This document shows positions 1-8,275 of a stretch of DNA of 64,000 bases, piece by piece. Below the pieces are notes generated by a model. It searched no databases, was not told the origin of the DNA, and was given only the letters and a program-made list of their open reading frames with translations. The stretch lies in the NCBI GenBank assembly GCA_019359175.1, contig JAHHHU010000011.1, positions 62,001 to 126,000 on the forward strand, in the 5' to 3' direction. A program made the position numbers and the translations under genes. Each line of letters opens with the position of its first letter. The first letter of the stretch is position 1. Source of the DNA: Phormidium tanganyikae FI6-MK23. Lineage in GTDB: Bacteria > Cyanobacteriota > Cyanobacteriia > Leptolyngbyales > Leptolyngbyaceae.

Positions 1-30
1 ACCAAGAAGAAAGCATCAGAAGCCGCCTAA
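1..30 (+). CDS. 3' end of an upstream gene (partial)
   Basis: Frame 1 gives nine codons (TKKKASEAA) and a TAA stop, followed 26 bases later by a strong terminator hairpin, which fits the end of a gene. The lysine/alanine-rich tail is too short to name a family. The other two forward frames also close before the hairpin (stops at 47-49 and 54-56), so the frame is not certain. Confidence 0.35.
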   Translation, partial: TKKKASEAA

Positions 31-56
31 TCGACTTGAAATCTGGTAACGCATGA

Positions 57-91
57 CCACATTGCTCGATCGAGCAATGTGGTTTTATTTT
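57..91 (+). terminator. Rho-independent terminator
   Basis: An eleven-base perfect stem (CCACATTGCTC and its complement, around a central GATC) is followed at once by TTTTATTTT. It ends the gene that enters from the left edge. Confidence 0.85.
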
Positions 92-132
92 GCAATTGTT
101 CCGTAGGTAGTGTGGTGATTGCAATAGAACAA

Positions 133-222
133 TCAAAGAAGTTCAACGAATTCATCTACACTCACACCAATTTGGCGAATAATAGCTCGTAAAGATGAAG
201 CATCCAGCGTAGAATTGAATCT
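133..222 (-). pseudogene. HicA toxin C-terminal fossil
   Basis: On the minus strand an open stretch reads LDASSLRAIIRQIGVSVDEF and then VELL before a TGA stop. This matches the end of HicA-type mRNA interferases of the form 'TLRxIIRQxGISxxEF'. A TAG lies just upstream (223-225), and neither the catalytic-histidine region nor a start codon can be found, so only about the last 25-29 codons survive. It is oriented opposite to the HicB-type gene at 349-561, whereas functional hicA and hicB are normally co-directional. The family call rests on a short match; a chance ORF is possible. Confidence 0.4.
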
Positions 223-248
223 CTACTTCCAGCAGAAACCACACCCAA

Positions 249-359
249 ATGAGCCAGATTCAAACGCTACACCAAGAAGCAACGGATTTAGCCGAAGCAG
301 CCGCGATCGCTCGTTTAAGAGGTGCTTCTGGTGAAGATGGAGGTCAATATGCAGATTAA
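249..359 (+). CDS. Small 36-residue protein overlapping hicB
   Basis: An ATG-initiated reading frame of 36 codons, rich in Ala, Glu and Gln (begins MSQIQTLHQEA), ends in a TAA that overlaps the start of the HicB-type gene by 11 bases. The ribosome site of hicB lies inside it, an arrangement that suggests translational coupling. It resembles no family I recognise and has only a weak Shine-Dalgarno sequence. It could be the remainder of a longer partner gene, a leader peptide, or noncoding. Confidence 0.35.
   Translation: MSQIQTLHQEATDLAEAAAIARLRGASGEDGGQYAD
339..343 (+). promoter_or_regulatory. Ribosome binding site deciding the hicB start
   Basis: GGAGG lies five bases before the ATG at 349. 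The upstream in-frame candidates (GTG at 322, ATG at 337) lack such a site, so 349 is preferred. Confidence 0.7.
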
Positions 360-561
360 ATATGAACTGATTATTTATTGGAGCGAAGTGGATCAGGCTT
401 TTATCGTTGAAGTACCAGAACTGCCTGGATGTGCGGCAGATGGTGAAACTTACCAAGAAGCGGTGCAGAACGTTGAAGTGGTGATTCGAGAGTGGATTGA
501 AACGGCACAGGTATTAGGTCGATCGATTCCAGAACCGAAAGGTCGTCTGATGTTTGCTTGA
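349..561 (+). CDS. HicB-family antitoxin-like protein
   Basis: Seventy residues starting MQIKYELIIYW. The pattern 'FIVEVPELPGCAADGETY' followed by an amphipathic helix is the partial RNase-H-like fold of HicB antitoxins, which neutralise HicA mRNA interferases. This short form ends in PEPKGRLMF and carries no separate DNA-binding domain. No intact hicA is adjacent; only a minus-strand fossil (133-222) is present, so this is probably an orphan antitoxin or a HicB-like protein with another partner. The GNAT gene follows directly. Confidence 0.8.
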   Translation: MQIKYELIIYWSEVDQAFIVEVPELPGCAADGETYQEAVQNVEVVIREWIETAQVLGRSIPEPKGRLMFA

Positions 562-579
562 GTGATTTATGCGATCGCA

Positions 580-1077
580 ATGATTGAGATTAGACCAATT
601 CAGCAACAGCAGATTGACCAGGCTAAGCAAGTTGTCACCACAGTTTGTTTAGAAATCTGGCACGATTTTATAACTAAAGAGGATTTGAACCACTATGATT
701 CAATGTCCGATATTAATTATGTACGATCGCACTATTTCGATAATCACGGTACGTTTTTAGTTCTAGTCGATCAAGGTCAAGTTGTAGGGACTGGAGCAAT
801 CCGAAAACTTGATCGTGGAATCTGCGAACTCAAAAGGATGTGGTTTCTCAAGGAGTATCGAGGACAAGGCTGGGGCTGGAAAATGGCTCAAATGCTCTTC
901 GATTTTGCTAAGCAGGCGGGCTACCGGAAAGTAAGACTTGACCTTGCAAATGAAGCGCGACAGTTACAAGCGGTCAAATTTTATCAAAAGCTTGGCTTCT
1001 ACCCGATTGAGAGATACAACGATAGTCTCTGCACTGTATTTATGGAAAAATCGCTGGAGACAATTCAAGAACAGTAG
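580..1077 (+). CDS. GNAT-family N-acetyltransferase
   Basis: About 165 residues (start MIEIRPIQQQQ). The central 'LKRMWFLKEYRGQGWGWKMAQ' region holds the acetyl-CoA pyrophosphate loop (RGQGWG) typical of GNAT enzymes, and a later 'ARQLQAVKFYQKLGF' segment matches the usual fourth motif. It should transfer an acetyl group from acetyl-CoA to an amine; the substrate cannot be inferred. A GTG at 562, directly after the hicB stop, is an alternative start that would add six residues. Co-directional with hicB, so possibly co-transcribed; the 3' end faces the GH57 gene. Confidence 0.85.
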   Translation: MIEIRPIQQQQIDQAKQVVTTVCLEIWHDFITKEDLNHYDSMSDINYVRSHYFDNHGTFLVLVDQGQVVGTGAIRKLDRGICELKRMWFLKEYRGQGWGWKMAQMLFDFAKQAGYRKVRLDLANEARQLQAVKFYQKLGFYPIERYNDSLCTVFMEKSLETIQEQ

Positions 1078-1107
1078 CCAAACTTCTGAATATTCATTTA
1101 GAGAACC

Positions 1108-1137
1108 TAGCGATCGCCCAAATTCAGACGATCGCTA
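1108..1137. terminator. Hairpin between convergent genes
   Basis: A nine-base perfect inverted repeat (TAGCGATCG / CGATCGCTA, 12-base loop) sits between the 3' ends of the GNAT and GH57 genes. It has no real T-tract, and the stem contains a HIP1 octamer, so termination is only a possibility. Confidence 0.4.
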
Positions 1138-1141
1138 ATTT

Positions 1142-3376
1142 CTACGGAACCGCGATCGCTATCACTCCATCTTCCGGCAAGACTTGCCGATAGCGTCCGC
1201 CTTCCGAAAACACCACAATCAATTGCAGCAAATAATCTGGCTGAATCTGAAGATCCACCCAAGGCACAGCAATCTCAACACATCGATCAACTCCCACTTG
1301 AGCACGAGTTGCCCGCGATTGCCAGCGCGAATACTCGCCCGCTTCTTGCAGCCAAACCGTCTGAGTGAGCAGATTCACTCCTAATTGATGGTGAAACGCA
1401 TGGTTCAGTGGTGCTTGATTCGGCAGATCGACCAGGGGAATCGGACTATTGTGCATCGGCTGATTTGCGTAGTACCAAAGCAAGTTCAACTCTGGCGGAA
1501 TCTCTTTACCGATTTGTACTCCAGTTTGGAAATCTAACCGCACATAGAGATTTAAGTGATCGACACCGTACCAAAGTCGTTGAATCGGACTACTTTGGTG
1601 CATGGTTCCACGTGCGCCACCGACTTCGATGCGTCCGGCTTTGTCCCAATCTTGCTCATCACCCCGACCGTCGATCGCTGGATGAATAAATCCTTGCGGT
1701 ACGTGATCGCCCTGTGCTTCGTGGACTTCTACAGGCTGGCGAACATTTTCGGGAACGGGTTCGTTTAGCGATCGATACAATGCCGCCAAATGCTCCCGAA
1801 ACAGTTGATCAAACATTGCATCCTGATTCGAGGAATGTCCTTCCCCAAACCACCAGAACCAATCTGATCCTTCTGCTGCGTAGAGTGCTTCCCAAGCTTC
1901 AGGATTGTTCTCCTCGGTTGCTTCGGGGTGATTTGCTAGGGTTTGTCGTGCTGCGGTGAGTAAATCCCAAGCTCGATTCTTTACCGGATCTCCGATCCAA
2001 GTAGTGAAACTACCATCGACCCAAGAACCACTATGAAGCTGACTTGCAGGAATCGTTTCGGTTGGTGGATGTTGTTCGATGAACTCTGAAACCGTGACTA
2101 ATTTAATATCAGAATGATCACTCAAGGTTTGGTAAAGCATTTCCAAGAATGGCTTACCATCTTGCGGATAAAATTCCCAACAGTTTTCGCCATCTAATGC
2201 GATCGTCACTAACCAAGGCTGATCATTTTTCGGCTTTAATGATCGCGAGATCGCTTCCAAATGCCCTACTAAATCCCTTACAGCTCTTTTCGGCTCCATT
2301 GCGCTGTAAGTAAAGCCGATTAAATCAGACAAGCGGTGATCACGGAATACGATCGCTAAATCTCCCGCTGTTGTCTCTAACCGATACGGGCGATACAGCT
2401 TCTCAGGATCGTAAACATTCCCGCTCTCATCCCGATGAAAAAAGTACTTCAGCGACCAACCTAAAACCGCTTCATCCGAACACAGCCAGTTAAACCCTTG
2501 TTTCGCGACGTAAGGCAGCATTTCAGGACTGACCGACTGTTCCGAGGGCCACAATCCACGCGGCGCACACCCGAATCGCTCCTCATACATCTGCCAAGCC
2601 TTATTCAAATGCCGTGGAATATCTTCCGCAAATTGAAAGCGCGATTCTGGCAGTGCCATATTCGGAACTGCAACCCGTCCCGCATTCGTATCAGCTAACA
2701 GCGGCAGAATCGGATGAGTGTACGGGGTCGTCGTCACCTCAAGCTGTCCGGTTTCCTGCATTTTGCGGTGCTGTGGAATGATGCGGCTGAGGATTTCGCG
2801 ATGTTTGGCGATGATTCTTTGTCGATCGCTTAACGTAAATCCTTTCCCCTGCTCCAACCAAGCCGCAATCTCCGGATCATCCCAGAACAGCGGATCAATC
2901 CACGCTAAGTTATGCCACGCAAGTAAATCGCTATAATCCTGAGCTTCCCAATGTTCCAAACACCAGCCCCGTCCGCGATCTTGTCGCTGTCCATAGAGTT
3001 CCGAGTAGCGCGGATGCGGATCAATCAACGTATGACGATTCGCATCGAAGAAATGCTCGATGATAAATTCTTTTAAGGGTCGATCAAGTTGCTCGATCGG
3101 CGTTACAGTCGCCGTCAAATACGGATCAAGCGCCGTCCCTGCCACATAATCTTCGATCTGCATGATCAGCGACGGAACCAAATTCACCGTCTGATGCAGT
3201 TTCGGGTATCGCTCCAGCAGCAAAACCAAATCGAGATAATCCTTGGTGCCGTGAAGACGAACCCACGGTAAGCGATACTGCCCTTCAGAGGGAGAGTAAT
3301 AGTTCGCATCCCCTCGACTTTTGTAGAGCGGTTGATGCTGGTGCCAGATGAATGCGACGTGAAGCGGATACGGCAT
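1142..3376 (-). CDS. Glycoside hydrolase family 57 enzyme (alpha-glucanase type)
   Basis: A 744-residue protein. GH57 hallmarks appear in order: HQHQP at residues 12-16, 'GQLEVTTTPYTHPILPLL', GLWPSE (its Glu in the place of the GH57 nucleophile) and 'FRDHRLSDLIGF' with the acid/base Asp. The last roughly 170 residues form a beta-rich region with 'HPAIDGRGDEQDWDKAG', like a carbohydrate-binding or DOMON-type module. GH57 enzymes act on alpha-1,4 or alpha-1,6 glucans with retention; amylase, amylopullulanase and glucanotransferase cannot be told apart here. No signal peptide, so probably cytoplasmic glycogen metabolism, in keeping with the debranching enzyme (35.4 kb) and phosphorylase (56.7 kb) in the window. 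The nifU-type gene lies 71 bases upstream on the same strand. Confidence 0.9.
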   Translation of the reverse strand: MPYPLHVAFIWHQHQPLYKSRGDANYYSPSEGQYRLPWVRLHGTKDYLDLVLLLERYPKLHQTVNLVPSLIMQIEDYVAGTALDPYLTATVTPIEQLDRPLKEFIIEHFFDANRHTLIDPHPRYSELYGQRQDRGRGWCLEHWEAQDYSDLLAWHNLAWIDPLFWDDPEIAAWLEQGKGFTLSDRQRIIAKHREILSRIIPQHRKMQETGQLEVTTTPYTHPILPLLADTNAGRVAVPNMALPESRFQFAEDIPRHLNKAWQMYEERFGCAPRGLWPSEQSVSPEMLPYVAKQGFNWLCSDEAVLGWSLKYFFHRDESGNVYDPEKLYRPYRLETTAGDLAIVFRDHRLSDLIGFTYSAMEPKRAVRDLVGHLEAISRSLKPKNDQPWLVTIALDGENCWEFYPQDGKPFLEMLYQTLSDHSDIKLVTVSEFIEQHPPTETIPASQLHSGSWVDGSFTTWIGDPVKNRAWDLLTAARQTLANHPEATEENNPEAWEALYAAEGSDWFWWFGEGHSSNQDAMFDQLFREHLAALYRSLNEPVPENVRQPVEVHEAQGDHVPQGFIHPAIDGRGDEQDWDKAGRIEVGGARGTMHQSSPIQRLWYGVDHLNLYVRLDFQTGVQIGKEIPPELNLLWYYANQPMHNSPIPLVDLPNQAPLNHAFHHQLGVNLLTQTVWLQEAGEYSRWQSRATRAQVGVDRCVEIAVPWVDLQIQPDYLLQLIVVFSEGGRYRQVLPEDGVIAIAVP

Positions 3377-3447
3377 AAAAAATGGAGGCTAGGAAAGACC
3401 TCTTAATAGTCTAGACCCTTGCCTCCCCTTTCCATTTCAGGATTTGC

Positions 3448-3684
3448 TTACAAAATCTGTTCGACTTCTGAAATTTCTGGAATCATTTCGCGCAAACGAC
3501 GCTCAATTCCCATTCTCAGGGTCATGGTCGAACTAGGGCAGCTTCCGCACGCACCCTGTAAGCGCAGTTTGACGATCGGGCCGTCCAATTCCACCAATTC
3601 GACGTTGCCGCCGTCCGAAATCAGATACGGACGCAGCTCATCGAGAACGGTTTCGACATTTTCGGGCGTGAGTGTCAAAGACAT
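3448..3684 (-). CDS. nfu: NifU-like iron-sulfur scaffold protein
   Basis: 78 residues, only the NifU C-terminal (Nfu) domain. The CGSC motif (Cys46 and Cys49) is the dithiol that binds a bridging [4Fe-4S] cluster in a dimer, and '[16 protein letters not shown]' before it is typical. Cyanobacterial single-domain Nfu and plastid CnfU proteins deliver Fe-S clusters to photosystem I and other apoproteins; the length matches. It acts in the cytoplasm. It is followed on the same strand by the GH57 gene, but a functional link is not evident. Confidence 0.93.
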   Translation of the reverse strand: MSLTLTPENVETVLDELRPYLISDGGNVELVELDGPIVKLRLQGACGSCPSSTMTLRMGIERRLREMIPEISEVEQIL

Positions 3685-3771
3685 AATTCACCTTCTAACA
3701 GCTTGATAGTTTTATCCTAACTCTGAACCATTCGGAATTCAGTGCGGCATTTCACACTTGATCCGGTGGGA

Positions 3772-4413
3772 TTACGCAATGTCCAACAGTTGCACATTCG
3801 TGAACAAAAATTCGCTCTTGTGCTGCTCTGTCGCGATCGTGCGGCTGGTCAGAATGTAGTATCCGCCAATCTCTTCGTACAGATCTTCAAACTCGCTTCT
3901 CGCACCCTTCACGGCTCCAGTTTTCGGATCGCTGTAGAGCGAATCGTAGCGGTGTGACAGATAGCCATTTCCCGTGTCATGACTGCTGAAAGTATTGATC
4001 GTGACGACCACACCATGAATGTGACGATGAACGAGGCTGACTTCGTTGTTACGAACTTTATAGCGATCGCCTTCCGACTTGCCGCCGACAAAAATCTCGA
4101 CTCCACCATCGGGATCAGTCGCACCGAGCGTAAATGTATTCTCGCCGTGGGTCGCCTCAAACGCTCTCCGAACCCGGTGAACCGCGATTTCCCAAACTTG
4201 ACCATGAATCGCCTTTTTGCCTTCTCCGTCTTCAATGTCAGACACATCAAAGGTGAAATCGGCATTGATGCGGCATTTTGCGCTGTAAGTCTTACCGTCT
4301 TCGCGGTAAGTCACATCTGCGGTATAGCCCGGAAATTTCTCGTCCCAGGTGTACCGATTTTCGTAGGCAGCCCGAAACAAGGCACGCGCATCAGTTTGCA
4401 CTGTTGTGGTCAT
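3772..4413 (-). CDS. DUF3386 family protein
   Basis: 213 residues, without signal peptide or membrane segment, alternating charged and aromatic residues (for instance 'DARALFRAAYENRYTW' at the start and 'GGYYILTSR' near the end). The whole length matches the cyanobacterial/plant-plastid DUF3386 family, for which no activity is established. The start has a run of consistent N-terminal residues (MTTTVQTDARAL). It stands alone on its strand, 87 bases before nfu. Confidence 0.75.
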   Translation of the reverse strand: MTTTVQTDARALFRAAYENRYTWDEKFPGYTADVTYREDGKTYSAKCRINADFTFDVSDIEDGEGKKAIHGQVWEIAVHRVRRAFEATHGENTFTLGATDPDGGVEIFVGGKSEGDRYKVRNNEVSLVHRHIHGVVVTINTFSSHDTGNGYLSHRYDSLYSDPKTGAVKGARSEFEDLYEEIGGYYILTSRTIATEQHKSEFLFTNVQLLDIA

Positions 4414-4499
4414 AACATCTCCGATTAGGTCTCTCTCTAGTTTAGAGAATTTGGCACAAACTCGCTCAATCCATCAATTTCTCAGGTTGAATGGAATGT

Positions 4500-4865
4500 A
4501 TGACGACCAATTTAGACCTACAAGCTATCCTGACCGAGCGGTTACACATCGCCCTGCCAGAAATCCAAACATTCTGCCAACGCTGGCACATCACTGAACT
4601 GGCGCTGTTTGGATCGGTATTGCGTGAAGATTTTCACTCCAGCCGAAGTGATGTAGATGTGTTGATTTCTTTTGCGCCACAGGCTCGACAAGGATTGTCA
4701 GAAATGATCCAGATTCAAGAGGAGTTGGAGCGGCTTTTTCAACGAAAGGTGGATTGCATTGTCAGAGAGTCGATCAAACAAAGCCAAAACTGGATCAGAA
4801 AACGCAACATTCTCAACTCTGCTGAAGTCGTCTATCGTCGTAACTGTTCAAGAAACGATTGGTAG
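4500..4865 (+). CDS. MNT-type nucleotidyltransferase (orphan)
   Basis: About 121 residues. 'LFGSVLREDF' followed by 'SDVDVLISF' is the GSxxR...DxD signature of minimal nucleotidyltransferases (pol-beta fold); both metal-binding aspartates are present. MNT proteins usually pair with a HEPN ribonuclease and silence it by adding AMP, forming HEPN/MNT toxin-antitoxin modules. No HEPN gene is adjacent on either side. The last eleven codons overlap the convergent M15-like gene by 34 bases, so the C-terminus may be an extension picked up after loss of the original stop or partner. ATG at 4491 is an alternative start. Confidence 0.8.
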   Translation: MTTNLDLQAILTERLHIALPEIQTFCQRWHITELALFGSVLREDFHSSRSDVDVLISFAPQARQGLSEMIQIQEELERLFQRKVDCIVRESIKQSQNWIRKRNILNSAEVVYRRNCSRNDW

Positions 4866-5473
4866 AACTGTTCGTGTGAACCCGGAAAATTCTCCATTCC
4901 CTCCTTCGTCAAATATCCGCTCTTTTTACCCGTATGCGGATTCTCTATATAGCTATAAATCTTTTTCGGTTGGTCTGGATCTTCATGCCAAGAAATGTTG
5001 AAAGCGGCGTATCTAGAAAAGAATTCCATTTCTGAATACGCATCAATATAATCATGAATCCACCATGCTAAAGCTGTCCAATCATGTGTTTGCTCATAAT
5101 AAGGAATAAAAGAAGGAACGACAATACAAGCCGTTGCGCCCATAAAGCTTTTTTTATCTCTCACATCCCAAATATGCCGCGCGTAGTTTGCTTCATTGCT
5201 TGAACAGTTGTACTGATTCTGATTTTCTGCGCCTTTCCCATTGACAGCACAAGAGCGATAAGCCGATCGAATACTAATTCTCCCCAAAGTGTCCTGAATG
5301 GGTTCGAGAACATTTTCACAAAGCTCTTTGCCAGCCGCGATCGCTAATTCTGGATTATCAGGAATATTCGGAATCCCTTCAATCTGCGAAATTTCCGAAT
5401 ACAGAAACTCACGCATCAAAAAATTTTTTGATAGCCGAACTCGCCCTAATTCTTCTAACTCTTTAACCTTCAT
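4832..5473 (-). CDS. Peptidase M15-like protein
   Basis: 213 residues. 'LSKNFLMREFLYSE', 'LEPIQDTLGRISIRSAYRS', 'YARHIWDV' and 'AFNISWHEDP' follow the order of M15A D-Ala-D-Ala carboxypeptidase-like domains, including a likely zinc-binding histidine in ARHIWD and another in SWHE. The spacing differs from classical M15A enzymes, with an 'MGATACIVV' segment inserted, so peptidase activity is an inference. No signal peptide. Related proteins are scattered among bacteria and often sit in mobile regions. Overlaps the MNT gene tail-to-tail by 34 bases. Confidence 0.7.
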   Translation of the reverse strand: MKVKELEELGRVRLSKNFLMREFLYSEISQIEGIPNIPDNPELAIAAGKELCENVLEPIQDTLGRISIRSAYRSCAVNGKGAENQNQYNCSSNEANYARHIWDVRDKKSFMGATACIVVPSFIPYYEQTHDWTALAWWIHDYIDAYSEMEFFSRYAAFNISWHEDPDQPKKIYSYIENPHTGKKSGYLTKEGMENFPGSHEQFYQSFLEQLRR

Positions 5474-5543
5474 GCAGACACTATTCCTTCATCAAGTCGT
5501 CCGCATTGTAGATCCTGAATTTACAAATGCTGCATTTACTCAG

Positions 5544-6407
5544 CTAGATCGATTGTTGAAAAACTCGAATTGCTTCACCCGCATCGGTTTCCGCTACAAG
5601 AATGCAACGCTTCAACAGACCGATATCGAGATCTTCGAGTCCGGGTAATTCACTTCGATCGATTCGTTCGTACTCAGTGCTACGAAGATGATGTAATTGA
5701 AGCGTTCCGTCTTCCCAAAACCAGACTTCAGGAACGCCAAGTGCTTGATATCGAGGCAGTTTTTCCAGTCCACCGCTGGTAAATACAACCTCGATCGACA
5801 AGTCAGCAATCGGTTTGAGTCCGTTAATACAATAGACATTTCCAAAAATTAAATTGGGGCTAAGGTAGAAGAGAAATTGTGTTAACTCATCTGCGAAAAG
5901 CTTCCTATATTTAGTCTTTGGAGTTTTCAACTCAGATGAAATCTGGTTTATTGGCTGAAGTCGAAAATTTAATTTTTTGGTTCTAAACTGACAATATCAG
6001 CCTGAAAGCCCTATAACCTCGTGAAAGCAATCAAATTTTGGACGCGCAGAAAAAAGCTCTCAAAGATATACCCAGTCTTCCTTCTAAATTTCTGAACAAG
6101 TCTAATACGATTCATCAGCTTGAGCCGAAGCGGCTCCTTCTTTTTCCTGTGTCATCGATCGAGTCGGAACAAATGCAACTCCTTTATGTGCCAAATGGAT
6201 CATCAGCAAACGCCCGATGATGCTTGCAAAAGTTTCATGAGCTTGTCCAGGCATGAAAATCTCGATCGTTCCTGCGTAAAAAGATAACCGAACCCCAGGT
6301 GAGTTCTCAAACCCTTCTTGAATCAACTTAAACTGTCGCCAGGTACGCCCACGCTGGACAATTCGCTGATCTTGAGCAAAAAGCTTTTTCACAGAGGTTT
6401 GAGTCAT
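5544..6407 (-). pseudogene. Uma2-family endonuclease gene split by an insertion
   Basis: Two halves of one gene. The N-terminal half (6407 down to 6105; start MTQTSVKKLFAQDQRIVQ) ends ADESY, then hits TAG inside the insert. The C-terminal half (5834 down to 5544) resumes with YCINGLKPIADLSIEVVF and has the Uma2 signature 'KLPRYQALGVPEVWFW'. Removing 5835-6102 with one TA joins the halves in frame as ADESY-YCING, a 197-codon gene of normal family length. Uma2 proteins are PD-(D/E)XK nuclease-like proteins, very abundant in cyanobacteria, of unknown role. The gene must be inactive as a whole; the C-terminal half could still be translated from an internal start. Confidence 0.88.
5835..6102. mobile_element. 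MITE-like insertion, 268 bp, flanked by TA duplication
   Basis: Bounded by TA dinucleotides (5833-5834 and 6103-6104). Its ends form an imperfect inverted repeat: TAGACATTTCCAAAAATT at the left and, on the other strand, TAGACTTGTTCAGAAATT at the right, about 17 of the first 25 positions matching. It has no transposase gene and is more AT-rich than its surroundings. TA target duplication and short length fit a non-autonomous element moved by an IS630/Tc1-mariner-type transposase (inference). Exact excision restores the Uma2 frame, the strongest evidence that these are the true ends. Confidence 0.82.
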
Positions 6408-6420
6408 TCTATTTCACCTG

Positions 6421-8193
6421 TTAATCTGCGGCAATCATCACAGGCTCTTGGTACAACGGAATCGTAAACGTCACCGTCGATCCCAATCCTTCACCCATAC
6501 TGTAGAAATTCACGACCCCGCCCATTGCTTCAACTAGCTTCTGAGAAATCGCTAATCCTAGTCCTGTCCCGCCATACTGTCGAGTCAGCGATCCATCTAC
6601 TTGGCTAAACGATTGAAATAGCTTGTCCTGCTTATCGAGCGAAACCCCGATCCCAGTATCCGCAACTCGAATCTTCATCAGTCCAGGCAGTTCCTCATCT
6701 TGAACCACGATCCGTTTTTTGATCACTTCTGCGCTCACTGTAATGCCGCCTTCGTTCGTGAACTTGATCGCATTACCCATCAAATTCAGCAACACCTGAA
6801 GCAACCGCTGATAATTGCCAAACACCACAATCTCATCATGCGTTTGCGGCATCTGTACTTCAAAACTGAGCTTCTTTTGTCGAATCTGAGTTCGAGTCAT
6901 TGTCTCAACTTGATCTAACAATTCTTGCAAACTTACTGGGCTGCATTCGATCTGCATCTTTCCAGCTTCGATTTTGGCAATATCCAACACATCGTTAATG
7001 ATGTCGAGGAGGTGCATCGCTGATCGATGAGCTTCTTCGATAAATTCCCGCTGCTCTTGAGGATCTTCCGCCATGCCGTCGAGAACGAGTTTCAAAAAGC
7101 CGATCATCCCGTTTAGCGGTGTTCTCAACTCATGCGACGTATTCGCCAAAAACTCACTTTTCAGCCGCGAGGCTTCTTCTGCCTGATGTCGAGCTTCATC
7201 AAGCTCACGGTGTTTCAATGTCAGATTATCATTTGCGCGCTGAAGTTCGATCAGGAGTGCTGCGTGAGCGATCGAAGTTCCCACCTGATCCGCCAACTCT
7301 TGAACAAACTCTAATTCTGCCTGCGTCCAAACGCGATCGCGATCGCACTGATCCAGCATGATCACCCCATTCGGCTGATCCTGATAATGCGTTGCCACCA
7401 ATAATCGAGTTTGAGGAACATCCGCTTCGGGAGCCGGATTAATCTCTTCGGGAGCCTGCCGCACCGCTCGAATCGGTTTCAGAGTCGCTAAAGCTTTTTG
7501 CAGCAAAGGATCTTCTTGAAGCTGAAACGTCTTGCCTTTGAGCGAACCTAAACAGTCTTGGCGAAATTCCGCTACGGCTTCGATGCTCGATCTCTTTGGG
7601 TCATATGGGCAAATCACACAGCGACTCACATCAAGCGCAAGTCCCAGTCCATCGACCGTGGCTTGCCAAATTCTCGGAAGTTCTAAATTTTGACGTGCAT
7701 CCCAAACGATTTGAGTCAAAAGCTGCTGATAGCGATCGAGATCTTCTTCTCGCGACAGTTCGACCGCTTGGAGCGGTGACCTCGTTTCGTCCAGTTCATT
7801 CGCCTGCTCTCCAGTGACAATCACGATCGCTGCTGTTCCGTTCGGTAAAATCACCGGACTCATCACCAAATCAAACAAAATCGTGCGATCGCCGCATTCA
7901 AACAAACAGCGAAACTGCTCTGGAGTTTGAGACGATAACACCCGCTTGAGTCGATCCAAATAAGGTGCACAAGAAACCGGGGAAAATCCAATCCCCATCG
8001 GTTTCCCAATCCACTGTTTTGAATCAATTTCACTCATTTCGCGCCAGTGAAACGCAAGCAGTATTCCCGCCGCGTCTTGAGTCATCATCAACTCTGCGAT
8101 ATTTACGATCGCGGTCGAATCAGCAGGCACGGACGAGTCAATCGAGTAAGACGGATCGGACAAGGAGGTAGAAAGATTCACAGAAGTGACCAT
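6421..8193 (-). CDS. Sensor histidine kinase (PAS-like, GAF, HisKA, HATPase)
   Basis: 590 residues, no membrane segments, so a cytoplasmic sensor. A PAS-like region occupies about residues 30-135, a GAF domain 150-315, a short coiled coil 318-345, the dimerisation domain starts at 345 with phosphoacceptor His354 (HELRTP), and the ATPase domain has N, G1 (DTGIGV) and G2 (GGTGLGLAI) boxes. The GAF domain lacks the Cys-His pair of bilin-binding cyanobacteriochromes, so the ligand is unknown. No receiver domain or cognate regulator is adjacent. It lies 13 bases downstream of the split Uma2 gene on the map but is transcribed away from the RHH gene side. Confidence 0.9.
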   Translation of the reverse strand: MVTSVNLSTSLSDPSYSIDSSVPADSTAIVNIAELMMTQDAAGILLAFHWREMSEIDSKQWIGKPMGIGFSPVSCAPYLDRLKRVLSSQTPEQFRCLFECGDRTILFDLVMSPVILPNGTAAIVIVTGEQANELDETRSPLQAVELSREEDLDRYQQLLTQIVWDARQNLELPRIWQATVDGLGLALDVSRCVICPYDPKRSSIEAVAEFRQDCLGSLKGKTFQLQEDPLLQKALATLKPIRAVRQAPEEINPAPEADVPQTRLLVATHYQDQPNGVIMLDQCDRDRVWTQAELEFVQELADQVGTSIAHAALLIELQRANDNLTLKHRELDEARHQAEEASRLKSEFLANTSHELRTPLNGMIGFLKLVLDGMAEDPQEQREFIEEAHRSAMHLLDIINDVLDIAKIEAGKMQIECSPVSLQELLDQVETMTRTQIRQKKLSFEVQMPQTHDEIVVFGNYQRLLQVLLNLMGNAIKFTNEGGITVSAEVIKKRIVVQDEELPGLMKIRVADTGIGVSLDKQDKLFQSFSQVDGSLTRQYGGTGLGLAISQKLVEAMGGVVNFYSMGEGLGSTVTFTIPLYQEPVMIAAD

Positions 8194-8275
8194 TTGACCG
8201 GGGAGTGAAAGCAGACATCTGAACCAAAGTCACGCAAAGAGCCACAAAAACCGATCACAGCACGAAAATCAAATT

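Noticed and set aside
4832..5473. Prophage endolysin
   Set aside because: M15-like fold could suggest it, but no holin, tail or other phage gene is near.
5544..5930. Stand-alone 128-residue Uma2 protein
   Set aside because: Its first 32 codons come from the inserted element, and its other part continues the interrupted gene upstream.
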